NCBI GenBank assembly: GCA_030770535.1
Contig: JASVEC010000033.1
Coordinates: 248,001-312,000 of the forward strand
From: Batkoa obscura
Lineage: Eukaryota > Entomophthoromycota > Entomophthoromycetes > Entomophthorales > Batkoaceae
Length of the DNA: 64,000 nucleotides
Direction of reading: 5' to 3'
Part shown: positions 37,084-48,511 of the stretch, piece after piece
How the letters are laid out: each line of letters starts with the position of its first letter
Position numbering within the stretch: position 1 is the first letter of the stretch
Notes under the pieces: model-generated
Told to the model about the DNA's origin: nothing
Seen by the model: the letters and a program-made list of their open reading frames with translations, nothing else
The model's database searches: none
Made by a program: the position numbers and the translations under genes

Positions 37084-38016
37084 TGTTTACTAGTATTGCT
37101 ATTTATTGTTGAATTGCTAATGTAATTGGGTATTGAAATGAAAGTTTTTTGTTGAAATTAAATGAGGTATTTCTTTTGAAGCCACCAAGTTAGATTGTGG
37201 TAAATTGATAACCAATTAAAGATGAGTATTTGGAAGAAATTTTTCAAAATCCAAGTTCCTAGTTTTTTAGCCAAAACTTTATGGTTTTGTAAGGAGTATT
37301 AGGTAATACCAGGTTGCTTTTATTTTTATTTATTATATTATTTACTCTTTAGATTGCTTGTTTACTATATTTTTTATAAAATTTCATTTGAAACTATTAT
37401 TAAGTAAAATTCAATAGAGTCAATAAATTTTATAAAATTCAATTTAAGACTGGCTTTTACTTTTTATTATATTGATTCTCAACTTTTATTATTTCATTAC
37501 AAATTTAGTATATGGGGATGTTTTTTTTGGCTTCATTGTTTTTTTCATCTTTTAAGCGCTATTTGGGTAGAAAAATTGTTAGTAGAATTCTCAAACAAAA
37601 AAATATCCTCATATTCTCATGAGTTTTAATAATTTAGCTAAAATAATTGTTAACTTAATAGAATTGAACCTATTTAATATATTTCTATTCAATATTATTA
37701 TACTAAAAAAGTAATAAAAAGAAAGACATTGAATTTCAATTTAGTATTACAATAATGATGTTTTTTTATTTTAATATTCATCTATTAGTTTTTTTCAACT
37801 TATATTACTTAATAAATGAATAAAATATATTCATTCAGAGATGTTAGTTTTGTTTAATAGATTTATTAACATTTCTTCTATTTAACAATATTCAAGAAGC
37901 AGAAAAATAAAGAAATTAATAAAAATAACAATGGTAAGTAAGATATCATTTAATTTAGACAAAAAATTAAATAAAAACAGCTAGTTAAATAAATAATATT
38001 AAAACTTAGATCAAAA
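37084..38016. other. SLA1 upstream region with one MITE
   Basis: Promoter side of SLA1. MITE copy 9 lies ~430 bp upstream of the SLA1 ATG. No other feature seen. Confidence 0.4.
37510..37614 (-). mobile_element. MITE copy 9 (reverse)
   Basis: ATATGGGGATG at the left, ATCCTCATAT at the right, TA flanks. The 12 bases before it (CAAATTTAGTAT) nearly match those before copy 6, perhaps a shared target preference. Confidence 0.9.
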
Positions 38017-38373
38017 ATGAATTTTTACTCCAATTTCTTAGCCTTTATAATCAAGATTTGCCCAAAATATGAAAGAAACATGGAAATACCTAATAATAAT
38101 AACTATAATCAGAAAGCACCCTTCCTAAGGCTTCCTCTAGAATATTGTAGTCTTTTATTTTTTGTGTTACTTTTTGCAATCATGTGGAGACTTTAGGTAG
38201 ATAAAATATATTAATATATTAAGTTTTCTTTCTAAAATTTAAATCTACTTAAAATTAGAACAATCATTGTTTTGATTTTTCTACTAATAAGCATGGCATT
38301 TATTGTGTTTTTTGAGGGAGTAAAGGTAATAGTAAAAGGGGTTACAGAATTAACTAATTATGGTTCGTTTTAA
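38017..38373 (+). other. Possible small membrane-protein gene, two hydrophobic blocks
   Basis: An ATG at 38017 opens 59 codons ending at 38196: NFYSNFLAFIIKICPKYER, a polar Asn-rich stretch, then PLEYCSLLFFVLLFAIMWRL. About 63 nt later a second open block (38260-38373) encodes IIVLIFLLISMAFIVFFEG and ends at TAA. GTAGAT right after the first stop and AAAATTAG before the second block could be intron ends, but the first frame stops at the junction and the phases do not join. It may be a decayed two-helix membrane protein or a one-exon 59-residue protein. Family unknown. Confidence 0.25.
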
Positions 38374-38555
38374 ATAAGGGGTTTATAATTAAAATAATTA
38401 TTACATAATAATAACAGTAGAATGACGTTATCCTTTTAAATATACATTAATATTAATATTCTATGTTTAACCGATAAATTGTATTGAAAAGTGTATAAAA
38501 GTAACGGAATTTTTATTTTGTAAAAACTTTTGAGTTTTAAATAATATCACTAAAA

Positions 38556-39184
38556 ATGAAATCCGCTAATAATAGTTCAATCATGATGATGGATCCAACA
38601 ACGGATTGTCCTGCTAAAAATACAAGATCTAAATCTAATTTATTAGATCATACAGTACAAGAGATTATTACTAATGTTAATGTCACGCCAAGAGCTAAAG
38701 GAAAGAAAAAATCAATGAGTACATCAAATACAAAAGAAAAAAGATTACAAAACAATAATTCAAAATCAATTAAAAGAAAAAATAGCGTATCTGAAGATAT
38801 TTATTTTGAATTTCGTTCCTCAAAATTACAGAAAAACATTAATCTCCCTTCAGATCAAGACTTCATTCAAGAAACTAACTTACAACGACCTAAAATAATA
38901 AAAGAAGTTCAACAATGTATAGAGTATTTGAATAGCAAATTAAAAAAATTTATGGTAAAAATATACAGGGTAAAAATATTATGGTAAGTATTTATACTTA
39001 TGTTGGTAAGAAACAAAATTTAAATGAGTTTAATGATGCTTTTATTAAAAAGAAAAAAGGAAGAGATAGGAAAGCAAAGGAGGAAGATAAGATAAACAAG
39101 GAGCAGGATAATATAGAAAAAGAAGATATAAATCAGATAGATACAAAAGAGAATTATAAAAAGGATACAAAAGAAAAGACGTAA
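38556..39184 (+). CDS. Lysine-rich hypothetical protein with an apparent frame change
   Basis: The first frame (38556-38987) encodes 143 residues beginning MKSANNSSIMMMD. It is basic, with PRAKGKKKS and SKSIKRKNS as possible nuclear signals, and a helical stretch RPKIIKEVQQCIEYLNSKLK. A second frame continues through 39184 with IYGKNIQGKNIMVSIYTYVG, then a Lys/Glu/Asp-rich charged tail (KKKKGRDRKAKEEDK). Both have similar codon texture and the switch falls at an A7 run (38942-38948). A sequencing indel, a real frameshift or ribosomal slippage could each explain it. No acceptor site offers a normal-sized intron. I do not recognise the family. Nuclear location is only suggested by composition. 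Confidence 0.45.
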
Positions 39185-40304
39185 TTGGAGAATTTGTATG
39201 TACGTTGTGTTGTAATTAATTAGTTCGGTATTATTTGATTTCTAATGGAATTATTTATAAAACAATTGACTATTTTAAGTGTATTATTTTAAAAATATTT
39301 ATTCAAATAATGTTTGTTATATCTAATTAATAATAACCAAACAAGATTTTAGTTAATAATAAAAGATAAATTATGAAATTGAAACAAACATCAAATATTA
39401 TTAATAAATAATAGAAATAAGTTGAAGATATCATCAACTAAAAGTTCATTTTTTGATTAGAATTCAACTTAATGGAAACATACTCCTTAAACCAATTGAG
39501 CTTTTTATTCCAAGAAGAGCGGCCACTTAGAGAGATAAAGAACTAGATTAAAAGTTGATTGATTCGTTATACTTTTTATAAACAACTTAGAATGAAATGA
39601 ATGGTAATAACAGTGATTAGGTATAAAGTAAGAAGGAAAAGGATTCAATATAAAGAAGAGAGGTCTTAATTTTAGAGAACACATCAAAACTAACCAAGTT
39701 ATTAAAGGGACAGGGGATTATATTTAAGTGAGTCAAATCTATGAATAAATAAAAAGTATATAGATTGGGAGGATCTAACCTAGGGTTGATTCAAAAAAGA
39801 CAAGAAGCTTTGTTTAATTATAGAAATCTATTTTAATAAAAAAAATAAAGTAAAAGTATTTAATACACAGTGTGGGAAATCTTTTTGCTCATTTGTACTT
39901 TTATATCAACTCAGTTTAAAAAGCTATCTAATTATAATTATTACATTAGAATGTTCACTTCTTAAATGTTCTGGTTATTTTATAAATTTAATATAGCTAC
40001 TCCAACTCTATTGCAACTTAGTTTGTAATCTTTTTAAAGACATTGCTTTTTTCGTTTTTTAAGTTTAATTTTAAATTTGTCCTAATTTTAATTGAATTTT
40101 AGTTTTAAATGAACAGTTATTATATCTTAATAGAGTTGTAACATCCGTGTTTAGTAATTTCTTAATATTAATAAAAGATGCTAATATTTAATATAACATG
40201 AAATTTAAAATTTAAAATATTCCTATTATAAACTTTATTATTTACAATATAAATTCAACTTCTTAATATTTAAACTATTAACTACATAATTAATAAAAAT
40301 TTAT
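39185..40304. other. Intergenic region
   Basis: No gene supported. A 60-codon minus frame at 39505-39687 has no recognisable features. A possible second MITE family is listed at 39994-40146. Confidence 0.4.
39994..40146. repeat. Possible second MITE-like element, copy A
   Basis: Starts TAGCTACTCCAACTCTATTG and ends with AATAGAGTTG, giving an inverted CAACTCTATT about 130 bp apart. The left end also matches the sequence at 46194 (TAGCTACTGCAACTCTATTG). Confidence 0.4.
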
Positions 40305-41069
40305 TTAATTTCGATGAGTTAAAAACATGAAAAGAAGATAAAACATTAACAAAGTGGGTAATAAATTCCATGGCTGACTCATAGTAGGGATTGAATTAGA
40401 GGTAGAAGAATTAGGAGATTTTGAAGAAGTACTACCAGAAGTATTTGAAGATGAACCACCAGTTGATGAAATTGAATTAGTATTAGGACTAGTGCTAGAA
40501 CTTCCACCTTCACCACCCATAATCCAAACATCTGGTTTATTATCATTATTAATAGATTTACAATAACAATCTGCTAATTTTTTTTTATCTGTATCTTTAC
40601 ATTCCAAAAAACTAGGCAATATAAATTCCATTTTATCTCCTTTCTCCAAAATAAAGCATTTCTCTTTAGTATCTAGTTTAGCCATTTGACAATAAGAAAC
40701 TAACTCATAAGTAATTAAAAAGGTAGCATCTTTAGTTACTTTGCTTGTAAAACCAGCTGATTTTAAACATGCTTTCTTATCATTAGATTCAAAACTGGCT
40801 TCCATAATTTGCATACGCGCTGTATAAGCTACTTTATCACTATAACTTTGACCTGGTTTTCCATCTTTAAATTCCATCTTTGGAGCAGCTCCAATAGTAG
40901 CCACAATTGCTCCTGTATCTTGACCATATTGAATAGAAGCTAAGGCATCGGTATCAGCTACTTTATTCGCTTTTAATTTGTTGATTCCTCCTTGAATAGA
41001 ATCAATTACTTGCTCAGGCTTAAATTCTTTTTCTACCATTATTATATATTTTAGTGAATTTCTTTTCAA
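40305..41069 (-). CDS. Cys-containing protein with Ser-rich stalk and hydrophobic C-terminus
   Basis: Single exon, 254 residues from the first ATG, or 244 from MVEKEF, which I think more likely. The body (~residues 15-175) is mixed alpha/beta in texture with cysteines in ACLKSAGF, YCQMAK, KCFILE, LECKDTDKKKLADCYC. A Gly/Ser/Thr/Asn stalk (~185-225) follows, then PWNLLPTLLMFYLLFMFLTH at the very end. That layout is typical of a GPI-anchored or C-terminally anchored surface protein, yet no N-terminal signal peptide is visible. Either an upstream exon is missed or the protein is tail-anchored. A TATA-like box lies ~35 bp upstream of the frame. I do not recognise the family. Confidence 0.6.
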   Translation of the reverse strand: MKRNSLKYIIMVEKEFKPEQVIDSIQGGINKLKANKVADTDALASIQYGQDTGAIVATIGAAPKMEFKDGKPGQSYSDKVAYTARMQIMEASFESNDKKACLKSAGFTSKVTKDATFLITYELVSYCQMAKLDTKEKCFILEKGDKMEFILPSFLECKDTDKKKLADCYCKSINNDNKPDVWIMGGEGGSSSTSPNTNSISSTGGSSSNTSGSTSSKSPNSSTSNSIPTMSQPWNLLPTLLMFYLLFMFLTHRN

Positions 41070-42053
41070 TAATTTATTTAATGAAATTGAATTTAATGAG
41101 GTATTTATACTTTTAATAATTTCCAGTAAAATTATCCAAACTTTCTTCTTTTAAAAACCAATGATTTAGTTAAAGAAGATGATTGTAATTTAGTAGCATC
41201 ACATGAATTCCAATGATAGCTTTCTATTTTCATATCTTTTTATAAATAAACGATATACAAGTACATAATTGAAGTAGCTATTTTTTATGACCTATATTTC
41301 TATTTATTATAATATCATTAAGTGACGTTATATATATAAATAGTTTATGATGATATTCAATAGAAAACTTAGGAAATCTTAAGATTCACTAAATAATCAG
41401 CAGATTGAATATTAATTGAATAATGTGTAGTAACTAATGTAATTGTGTTTATATTTTTAGTTTGAAATGATCATTCATAATCTTGGCAGAAGTATTTTTA
41501 TATAGTATGATGTCTAATATCTATTCGCATCTATTTAATATAATTATTTATAAAACAATCATATTATAAAATAGAAAATAAAAAATATATAAATAATACA
41601 ATATTTGGTTAAATAATAACTATTTATTCTGCAACTAATTCAATTTAAACATAAATTGAATATTAATTTTGTGTTTATTAAATAGAAAATAGCTAAAATC
41701 CTTATGATTTAATCTAACAAATAAAAAATGCCCAATCGATGTTTAACATATTTTCATAATATGCTTATTTTTTTACAAATGAACATTTAACAATTCAATA
41801 ATTTAATTATTCTTTAATCTATAAATTCAATTGCATTTTTTTGTCATAATTAATTAGGACTTTTTAAAAAATACTCCAATGAAATCATACTCTAACTATA
41901 TTTAACATAGATGATTGAACTTTCAAACAAACTTATTTATCAAACTTAGAAAATATTTGATTACGTAATTACTTTCTATTTTCAATTATTTAATAATACA
42001 TGTTTAATTCAATAATACAATTTTAATCTTGTATCAATCCATTATACAGTCAA
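41070..42053. other. Divergent spacer upstream of HIS2
   Basis: Divergent promoters of the surface-protein gene and HIS2. AT-rich with no repeat or gene recognised apart from the TATA-like box at 41102. Confidence 0.4.
41102..41110 (-). promoter_or_regulatory. TATA-like box
   Basis: GTATAAATA on the minus strand, ~35 bp before the first ATG of the gene ending at 40305. If used, transcription would start at or very near the coding sequence, favouring the internal MVEK start. Confidence 0.4.
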
Positions 42054-43004
42054 ATGCCTTTTTCATTACATAGTCATTCGGGTGAGTTTTGTCATCATGG
42101 AGAAGGTACTTTAGAATCTATGATATTAAAAGCTATAGAAAAGCAATATTTAATTTATGGAATATCTGAACATGTACCTAGGTTTAATAAGTGTCATTTT
42201 TATCCAGAAGAACAAGATTTATCAGAAAATGATTTATTACAATTGTTTCAAGGTTATATTAGAGAAGCTAATCGACTAAAACTCAAATATCAACATCAAA
42301 TTGAAATATTGATTGGTGCAGAAACAGAAAATTTAGGTATGGAATATTTAACGCAATTAAAGGAATTGTTAAAGGAAAATCAAGTAGATTATTTAGTTGG
42401 TTCTATTCATCATGTTAATAATATACCCATCGATTTTAATCAAGAATTGTATAATGAAGCACTAAAAACTCACAATAATAACTATGAAACTTTATTTTTA
42501 ACTTATTTTCAGCAACAATATGAAATGATATGTCAATTAAAACCAAGAGTTATTGGTCATTTTGATTTGATTCGATTATTTTGTCCGAAAGATAAAGATT
42601 ATCATGTTAAATTTCCAAATACTGTTTATAAAGCAATTAAAAGGAATATACAATTAGTAGTGGATTATGATGGTTTATTTGAAATTAATACAGCTGGTTT
42701 TAAAAAAGGATTGAATTCGGCTTATCCATTTCAAGATATCATTAATTTAATTTTAGAATTAAAAGGTAAATTTACTTTAAGTGATGATGCTCATAGACCA
42801 AGTGAAGTTGGTCAATATTACAATAAAGAATTAAAAGAGTATTTAATAAAAATGAAAATTAAAGAATTATATTGTTTTACCAAAAGAAGTAAAGAGCCAA
42901 TATTTAATGAAGACAATAAACATGATTGTGAGAAACATTTAACTAATCAATTGGAGCTTATAAAGTTTAATGATTGGGAAGATATATTAATTGATAAAAA
43001 TTAA
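42054..43004 (+). CDS. HIS2: Histidinol-phosphate phosphatase, PHP type (HIS2)
   Basis: Single exon, 316 residues (yeast His2 is 335). It removes phosphate from L-histidinol phosphate, the penultimate step of histidine synthesis. PHP-family metal ligands appear in order: HSHSGEFC (His6, His8), GISEHVPR (His40), IGAETENLG (Glu90/Glu92), VGSIHHVN (His119/120), IGHFDLIRLF (His ~170) and LSDDAHRPSEVG near the C-terminus. FYPEEQDL and the IPIDFNQELYNEAL insert are typical of the eukaryotic and Gram-positive HisK-type enzyme, which differs from the HAD-type bacterial HisB. The start codon is the only reasonable one because H6 and H8 sit immediately behind it. Confidence 0.93.
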   Translation: MPFSLHSHSGEFCHHGEGTLESMILKAIEKQYLIYGISEHVPRFNKCHFYPEEQDLSENDLLQLFQGYIREANRLKLKYQHQIEILIGAETENLGMEYLTQLKELLKENQVDYLVGSIHHVNNIPIDFNQELYNEALKTHNNNYETLFLTYFQQQYEMICQLKPRVIGHFDLIRLFCPKDKDYHVKFPNTVYKAIKRNIQLVVDYDGLFEINTAGFKKGLNSAYPFQDIINLILELKGKFTLSDDAHRPSEVGQYYNKELKEYLIKMKIKELYCFTKRSKEPIFNEDNKHDCEKHLTNQLELIKFNDWEDILIDKN

Positions 43005-43221
43005 ATAAAGTTATTATTATTATTATTATTAATATAACAAATTTAGTTATAGATTTTAAAAAATAATAAAATGAAATAAAAACACATAGTATAAATACAT
43101 AATTTCTATATTTTTAAAAATTTAAAATGGAAATGAAAATGAAAATTATATAAAGATCCATTTCACTATTCTCTTAATTTTATCTCGCTTCATTCTATTA
43201 AACCTCATTGAATAACCCATT

Positions 43222-45520
43222 CTATACCACCAGATCCAAATCCTCATCACTAATATCGAAAACTTCTTCTTCATTCTTCTTTTTCTTTTGATTTTTACTC
43301 TTTGAATTATCAATATGATTAATTGGAATTTGTTGATTTTCTAAATAAATTGGAGCTACTTTACGTTTCTTTTGTTGTTCACTTTGTTTTTTTTGTAATA
43401 CAATAGTAGCTTGAATAAAATCTAATTTCGAATTCATTTTAGATAATTCTTTAATATCTTGACAACGAGCTTCACTAGCTTGAATAAATTGAGCTAATTT
43501 ATCAGCAGTCCAAGGAATCTAAAAGTTTAAAAAAAGAGTTAATTCATAATTTAATTCAGATAAAATAATTTTGAGTTTTAAATAAATAAACTTACCGTCA
43601 CTAAATAAGAGGAATATTGAATTAAAATCTCTCTAATCCATTCTAAATGCTTGATATGCGTTCCTTTTCTTTTACAAATAAGATCAACGAGATATTGAAA
43701 TAATTGTGGTATATGAAGATCTCCCATATTACTAACTGTTGGGGCAATGGAACGTACTACTGTACTAGTAATGGTAGCTTCCAATAAATTGATATCATTA
43801 GTATGTAATGCTTGTTGCATTACTTTAGCTACTGACTCTTCTAAATTAGGAATGTTCTTAACGTTTTGAACTTCTTTTTCATTCATTAAGTTAGTAGTGA
43901 AAGTATTGGTGATATTATCCGAGTTATTAAGTTTTAACTCGGTTTCTAATGCTGATAACTTTTCCCCCATAGTCAATGCAACAGATGCATTAACTCCCTT
44001 GGAATTAAATCCTGATTTAATAGTAACTTGATTGGATATCTTAGATAAGGCATCCTGATATAAAATGTTAATATAAACTATAATTAATAATAATAGAATG
44101 TTATATTATATTAAACTTACCAGAGTTTTGTTTTCTTTAAGTAAAGCACTTGGATCCACACATTCATAACTAGTAAATTTTTCTTTATAAATTTTTGGAA
44201 ATTTCTAAATTTAATTAAAAATAAAACTATATTAAAATAATAAATTAGGAATGTCTTACCAAAGTTTCAAAACTTAAATTCCAAGTATCTCCTCTAGCAA
44301 CAGTAAAAGATTTACCATTTTCAGCACAAACTACTTGTAATACTGGAATTTGAACCTTGGATGGAGTTGTGAATTGAATAGTTGTATTTGGATATCTTTT
44401 ATCCATTTGTTTCCATCCCTTAGATTTATCTTCATGGGCATAGAATGTTTTCCATATACCAATGTTACCTTTTTCAGTTACTGATACAACAGTCGAAGAA
44501 CTGGATAACACTACTTGATAAATTTCATCATCGAGAGTGAGACCTAAAGAATAGAGAATTAGTTAAAAAATGGTGAAAGAGTTAATTTACCAGTTGGTAA
44601 AGTAATGAAGGAATCTTTTTGAGCAAATTTTGTCATTTTATGAACACTTATAAACCGATCTTGATGAGCACAAGTGATAAAGGACTTTTGTTTAGAGTTG
44701 GCTGAAATGGATTGAATTTTATTAATGTGACCAGGAAGCGACTAAATAATAATAAAATTAATATGAAAAAGTTATTTCAATAAAAATAGAAATTACTTTA
44801 ACCAATTTGCAAGTATCAATATTCCAAACATTAACTGAGTTGCCACCTGAAATTAAAAATTCATGTTCCTCAAAAGCAGCTAATTTATTAATACTTTCGG
44901 AATGAGCTTTCCAAGTACTAAAAATTTAGTTCAATATAAATTTAATTAAAACTTGAAATCAGTATTAAGTTACTTTAAAAGTTGTCCTGTTCCTAAATTC
45001 CATTTAGCAATTTTACCATCCGTTGAACTTGAAAATCCAAATTTTTTAAAAACTACAAAATCAGTGATAGGCCCGTTATGTGCCTCTGCAAGTTTTAATA
45101 TAACTTCATTATCAGGTAAGGAGTAGATTAAGATACTTCCATTATCACAACACAATACTAATAATTGTTCCTTTTTCTATAAATAAATTATTAACCATTT
45201 TTCAAATCCCTTTTTAGAATTATTAATAATAACAATGACCAAAAACTTACATGACCAAAACCATCAATAGTACACCATTTTAAATTTCTAATACTTGATT
45301 TCGTAGGGGAAATGATATCGAATTCCAACTTATTTTTAATCACATCAAATACTTTAATTTTTTGACCAGTAACTGTAGTCACCAAAGAAGCACAATAATT
45401 GATTAAATTATCAAATATAATGATTGGTGCTTCATTCACTCTCTTTAAAGATTCATTATGGATCGCTTGTTTTTTACGCTTTTGAAATAACTCTTTTTCA
45501 ATTATACTTTTTTTTCCCAT
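43222..45520 (-). CDS. UTP5: UTP5/WDR43-like SSU processome protein
   Basis: Eight exons: 45520-45251, 45176-44974, 44917-44797, 44741-44591, 44543-44260, 44204-44121, 44054-43596, 43518-43222, giving 622 residues (yeast Utp5 is 643). Introns are 47-77 nt. WD40 blades occupy residues ~25-330: VVFKKFGFSSSTDGKIAKWN, then FLISGGNSVNIWNI and TVVSVTEKGNIGIWKTFY. A Utp12-type C-terminal domain (~residues 400-560) contains LEATITSTVVRSIAPT, LFQYLVDLICKRKGTH and LEWIREILIQYSSYLV. The C-terminus is Lys-rich then acidic (VFDISDEDLDLVV). Utp5 belongs to the t-UTP/UTP-A subcomplex binding the 5' ETS of pre-rRNA. Domain order and length fit Utp5/WDR43 best. Other Utp12-domain proteins have double propellers and are longer. 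Confidence 0.85.
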
Positions 45521-45643
45521 CCTTGAAAGCCGATATTAAGATGCAAGTATTGATATTAAACAATTTCAAATTCAAGTCTCTACAAATGTTAAGAAAGTGA
45601 ACCAATTAAAGCTCAAATTTGGGAATAGAATTCAATTATAAGA

Positions 45644-45744
45644 AATGGGGATGTATTTTTTGTTGAGAAATCTTACTAATACTTTTTCACTTAAATAGCG
45701 TTTAAAAAATGGAAAATTAATGAAACTGAAAAAACACTGAAATG
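45644..45744 (+). mobile_element. MITE copy 10 (degenerate)
   Basis: Starts AAATGGGGATGT only ~124 bp upstream of the UTP5 ATG. Core AATAGCGTTTAAAAAATGG. The right end has decayed. Confidence 0.75.
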
Positions 45745-45937
45745 GAATTTCGTTATAAAATGAGATGGTTGTATATTAAATGTTTGCTATTGTCACAACT
45801 TAGAATAATAAGTTAAAATTATATTTTTAAATAGATGATATATAATCGATGATAAATTGTAAATAAAAATGAGACTTACATTTTACTTTTTTAAAATATA
45901 AAGTATATTAAATATAAAAAGGATAATAAATAAATAG

Positions 45938-46039
45938 TATGAGGATATTTTTTGTGTTTAAGAATTTTAGTAATAATCTTTCTACTCAAATAACGCTTAA
46001 AAGATAGAAAAAGTGAAGCTAAAAAAAACGCTCCCATAT
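45938..46039 (+). mobile_element. MITE copy 11
   Basis: TATGAGGATATT at the left, GCTCCCATAT at the right, core AATAACGCTTAAAAGATAG. Confidence 0.88.
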
Positions 46040-46193
46040 AATAAAAAGTAAAAATTGCTTTCTATATAAAGTATTGCCTAAACATTACAAAGCTCACTTT
46101 AAAAAAAAGTAGGCTTGTCAGTAAAAGTAATCTTAATTTTAAAATTTTCAAAATCCAGTAGTTCAAAAAAACCCAAAATTTAAAAACCTATTT

Positions 46194-46340
46194 ATAGCTA
46201 CTGCAACTCTATTGTGATTCAATTAAATATATATTTAAAAAATTGAATTTTTGGTAGGTTTTAGAGCCAGCTATTTGTTCATATGTTTTTTTTAAAGCAT
46301 AACCTCAAATTTTATTGTTACAATAGTGACAGCAAGTTGT
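46194..46340. repeat. Possible second MITE-like element, copy B
   Basis: TATAGCTACTGCAACTCTATT matches the left end of the element at 39994. The right end is unclear (ACAATAGTGACAGC may be its worn inverse). Confidence 0.28.
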
Positions 46341-46385
46341 ATCATAAAATTGATTACTTTTAATTAATATAGCACAATAGTCACC

Positions 46386-46491
46386 ATATGAGGATGTTTT
46401 TTTTGATTTCATCATTTTTCCATTTTTTAAGCACTGTTTGAGTAGAAAGATTGTTACTAAAATTCTTAAACACAAAAAAACATCCCCATAT
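46386..46491 (-). mobile_element. MITE copy 12 (reverse)
   Basis: ATATGAGGATG to CATCCCCATAT, TA flanks, internal TTTTTTAAGCACTGTTTGAG. Confidence 0.9.
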
Positions 46492-47603
46492 AAACATAAA
46501 ATGAGTTTATATTATACAGTAATGATTGGAAAATTTTAGTTTTTATGCTAGGAAAAAACCAGTATAGAAAAATCAAAATTTTCCAATTACCGCTGTAAAG
46601 TTAGAGTTTTTATTATCAAAATTATATAAATAATAGAAATCTAGTTTTGTAGAGAATAAGCATAAATTAGATAGTAATACAAAACATTCGAGAGATGATA
46701 AATTAATTTTATGAGTTGATGCTAAAAAATCCCATGTCCAAAATCAGCCATAAGGAGCTGTAAGCTGAACCGTATAAATGAGACCTTTTTGCACAAATCT
46801 TACTGCAAAAAAAGATGGATTACAAATCAAACCTAGAAATTCCCAATCAAACAGAAGATGAGATTAAATATAATGAAGAAACTAATAATCGACAAAATTA
46901 ATTAAATTACTAAATAATTTATTTTTATTTTTGTGACTATTTATAAAGAAAACTATGCAAAGATGGTTGTAAGTTGGTTTCAGAACAATAATTAGATTTT
47001 AATATCAAGTTCTAACTTTATTAATAATTAAAATCTAGGTTTTTACATATGAAAAATTAAGGGCAGTATTCTAGTAATATTATAAAAATACTCTATTATA
47101 TTTGTTTAAAAACGGTATCAATCAACTGAGCTAGATGGGATTATATTATTAGCTCTGTGAGTTACTTTTTGGTTACTTTATTTACATGACAAATGCTTTA
47201 TAGCATAATATAATGTATCAAACCTGATACTTACACTAAACATTTGCTATTTTTGAATAATAAAAGAAATCTAAAGACATACCTTCACCAATCATATTAT
47301 AACCACTTATAATACAAATTCTACTTTAAATAATCATGATAGGGGCTGCTTAGCATACAGATTGTTCATCTGATATTAAAAGAATGATGACATGAAATAA
47401 AGAGTTAGGAAAGATATATTATCATTGTAAATTGAAGATATTGAAAACGTATAAACGAGGATTGAAAAATGGTTCAAAACATTTATTTAATCTAAAAAAA
47501 AGGAGTAGTTGGGTTCGTAGATAAAACTAAATGCTTATAGAAGATTTATTCATGTTTTGAAATTTAAATAACCCAACTAACAAACTTAGTAGATTCACTA
47601 AAT

Positions 47604-48511
47604 TTACTCTTCTGCTTTGGCATCTTGGTTTGCTTCTAATAAATTTATTAATAATTTAAAATAATACTTATTTTCATTTTTACCTGTGTTATTTTCTTGC
47701 ATATCAGTGGTCCATAAGGTTAAGTTGTCACGTAAAAGTTGCATTATCAATGTGCTATCCTTGTAACTATCTTCATTAAGACTATCTAATTCAGCAATGG
47801 CATCATCAAAAGCTTGTTTAGCGAGATGGCAAGCACTATCTGGTGAGTTTATAATTTCATAATAGAAAACGGAGAAGTTAAGTGCAAGACCAAGACGGAT
47901 TGGGTGAGTTGGAATAAGATCTTTATTAGCGATTTCAGTGGCCTTCTTGTAAGCTTCAAGAGAAGCGTCAGCAGAAGCATCACGTTCTTTTTCGGTTAAG
48001 AATTCAGCGAGGTAACGGTGGTAATCTCCTTTCCTGTAAAAATTAGTAAGCATTTAAAAAAATGGTTTAAAATTAATTACATTTTGTAATAGAAAACGAG
48101 ACATTCTCCGGTCTTGGCATAAGGGATAAGGAGGTCATCGAGTACTTTAAGAATATCATTACAGATATCTGAAAGTTCATTTTCAATCTTTTTGCGGTAT
48201 TCCACAATTCTAGTAACGTTTTCAGCATTTCCTTTTGAGTCTTCTCTGCTTTCAATTGATGAGACAATTCTCCAGGAAGCACGACGAGTACCAATAACGT
48301 TCTTATAAGCAACAGAAAGTAAGTTACGTTCTTCAACAGTAAGTTCTTGCTTTTCACCAGCTACAGCTTTCATGGACTCCACCATTTCTGGTATTCATTG
48401 AGTTAAATAATCAAATAAAATAAAATGAAATAAAAACGAATTACCGTCATAACGTTCAGCTTGTTCAGCTAATTTGGCGAGGTAAACGTTTTCGGATCTC
48501 TTTGACTCCAT
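47604..48511 (-). CDS. BMH1: 14-3-3 protein
   Basis: Three exons: 48511-48445, 48387-48081, 48033-47604, giving 267 residues. Introns are 57 and 47 nt. Family landmarks: [19 protein letters not shown] at the N-terminus, then [60 protein letters not shown] and [12 protein letters not shown]. The phosphopeptide-binding basic residues are present (K in [10 protein letters not shown] in [10 protein letters not shown] in DYHRYLAEF). 14-3-3 dimers bind phosphoserine/threonine motifs and regulate signalling, metabolism and cell cycle. The tail after WTTDMQ differs from yeast in lacking a Gln-rich end. The symbol follows the yeast orthologue group, where two paralogues exist. Confidence 0.96.

Larger units (their letters stand above)
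45521..47603. other. Intergenic region with three MITEs
   Basis: MITE copies 10, 11 and 12 and a second repeat-family copy lie here. A 28-codon ORF at 46815 (MDYKSNLEIPNQTEDEIKYN) is short, acidic and unrecognised. No other gene seen. Confidence 0.45.

Noticed and set aside
39760-39800. T-arm-like GGTTGATTC segment
   Set aside because: No accompanying D-arm, anticodon arm or acceptor stem.
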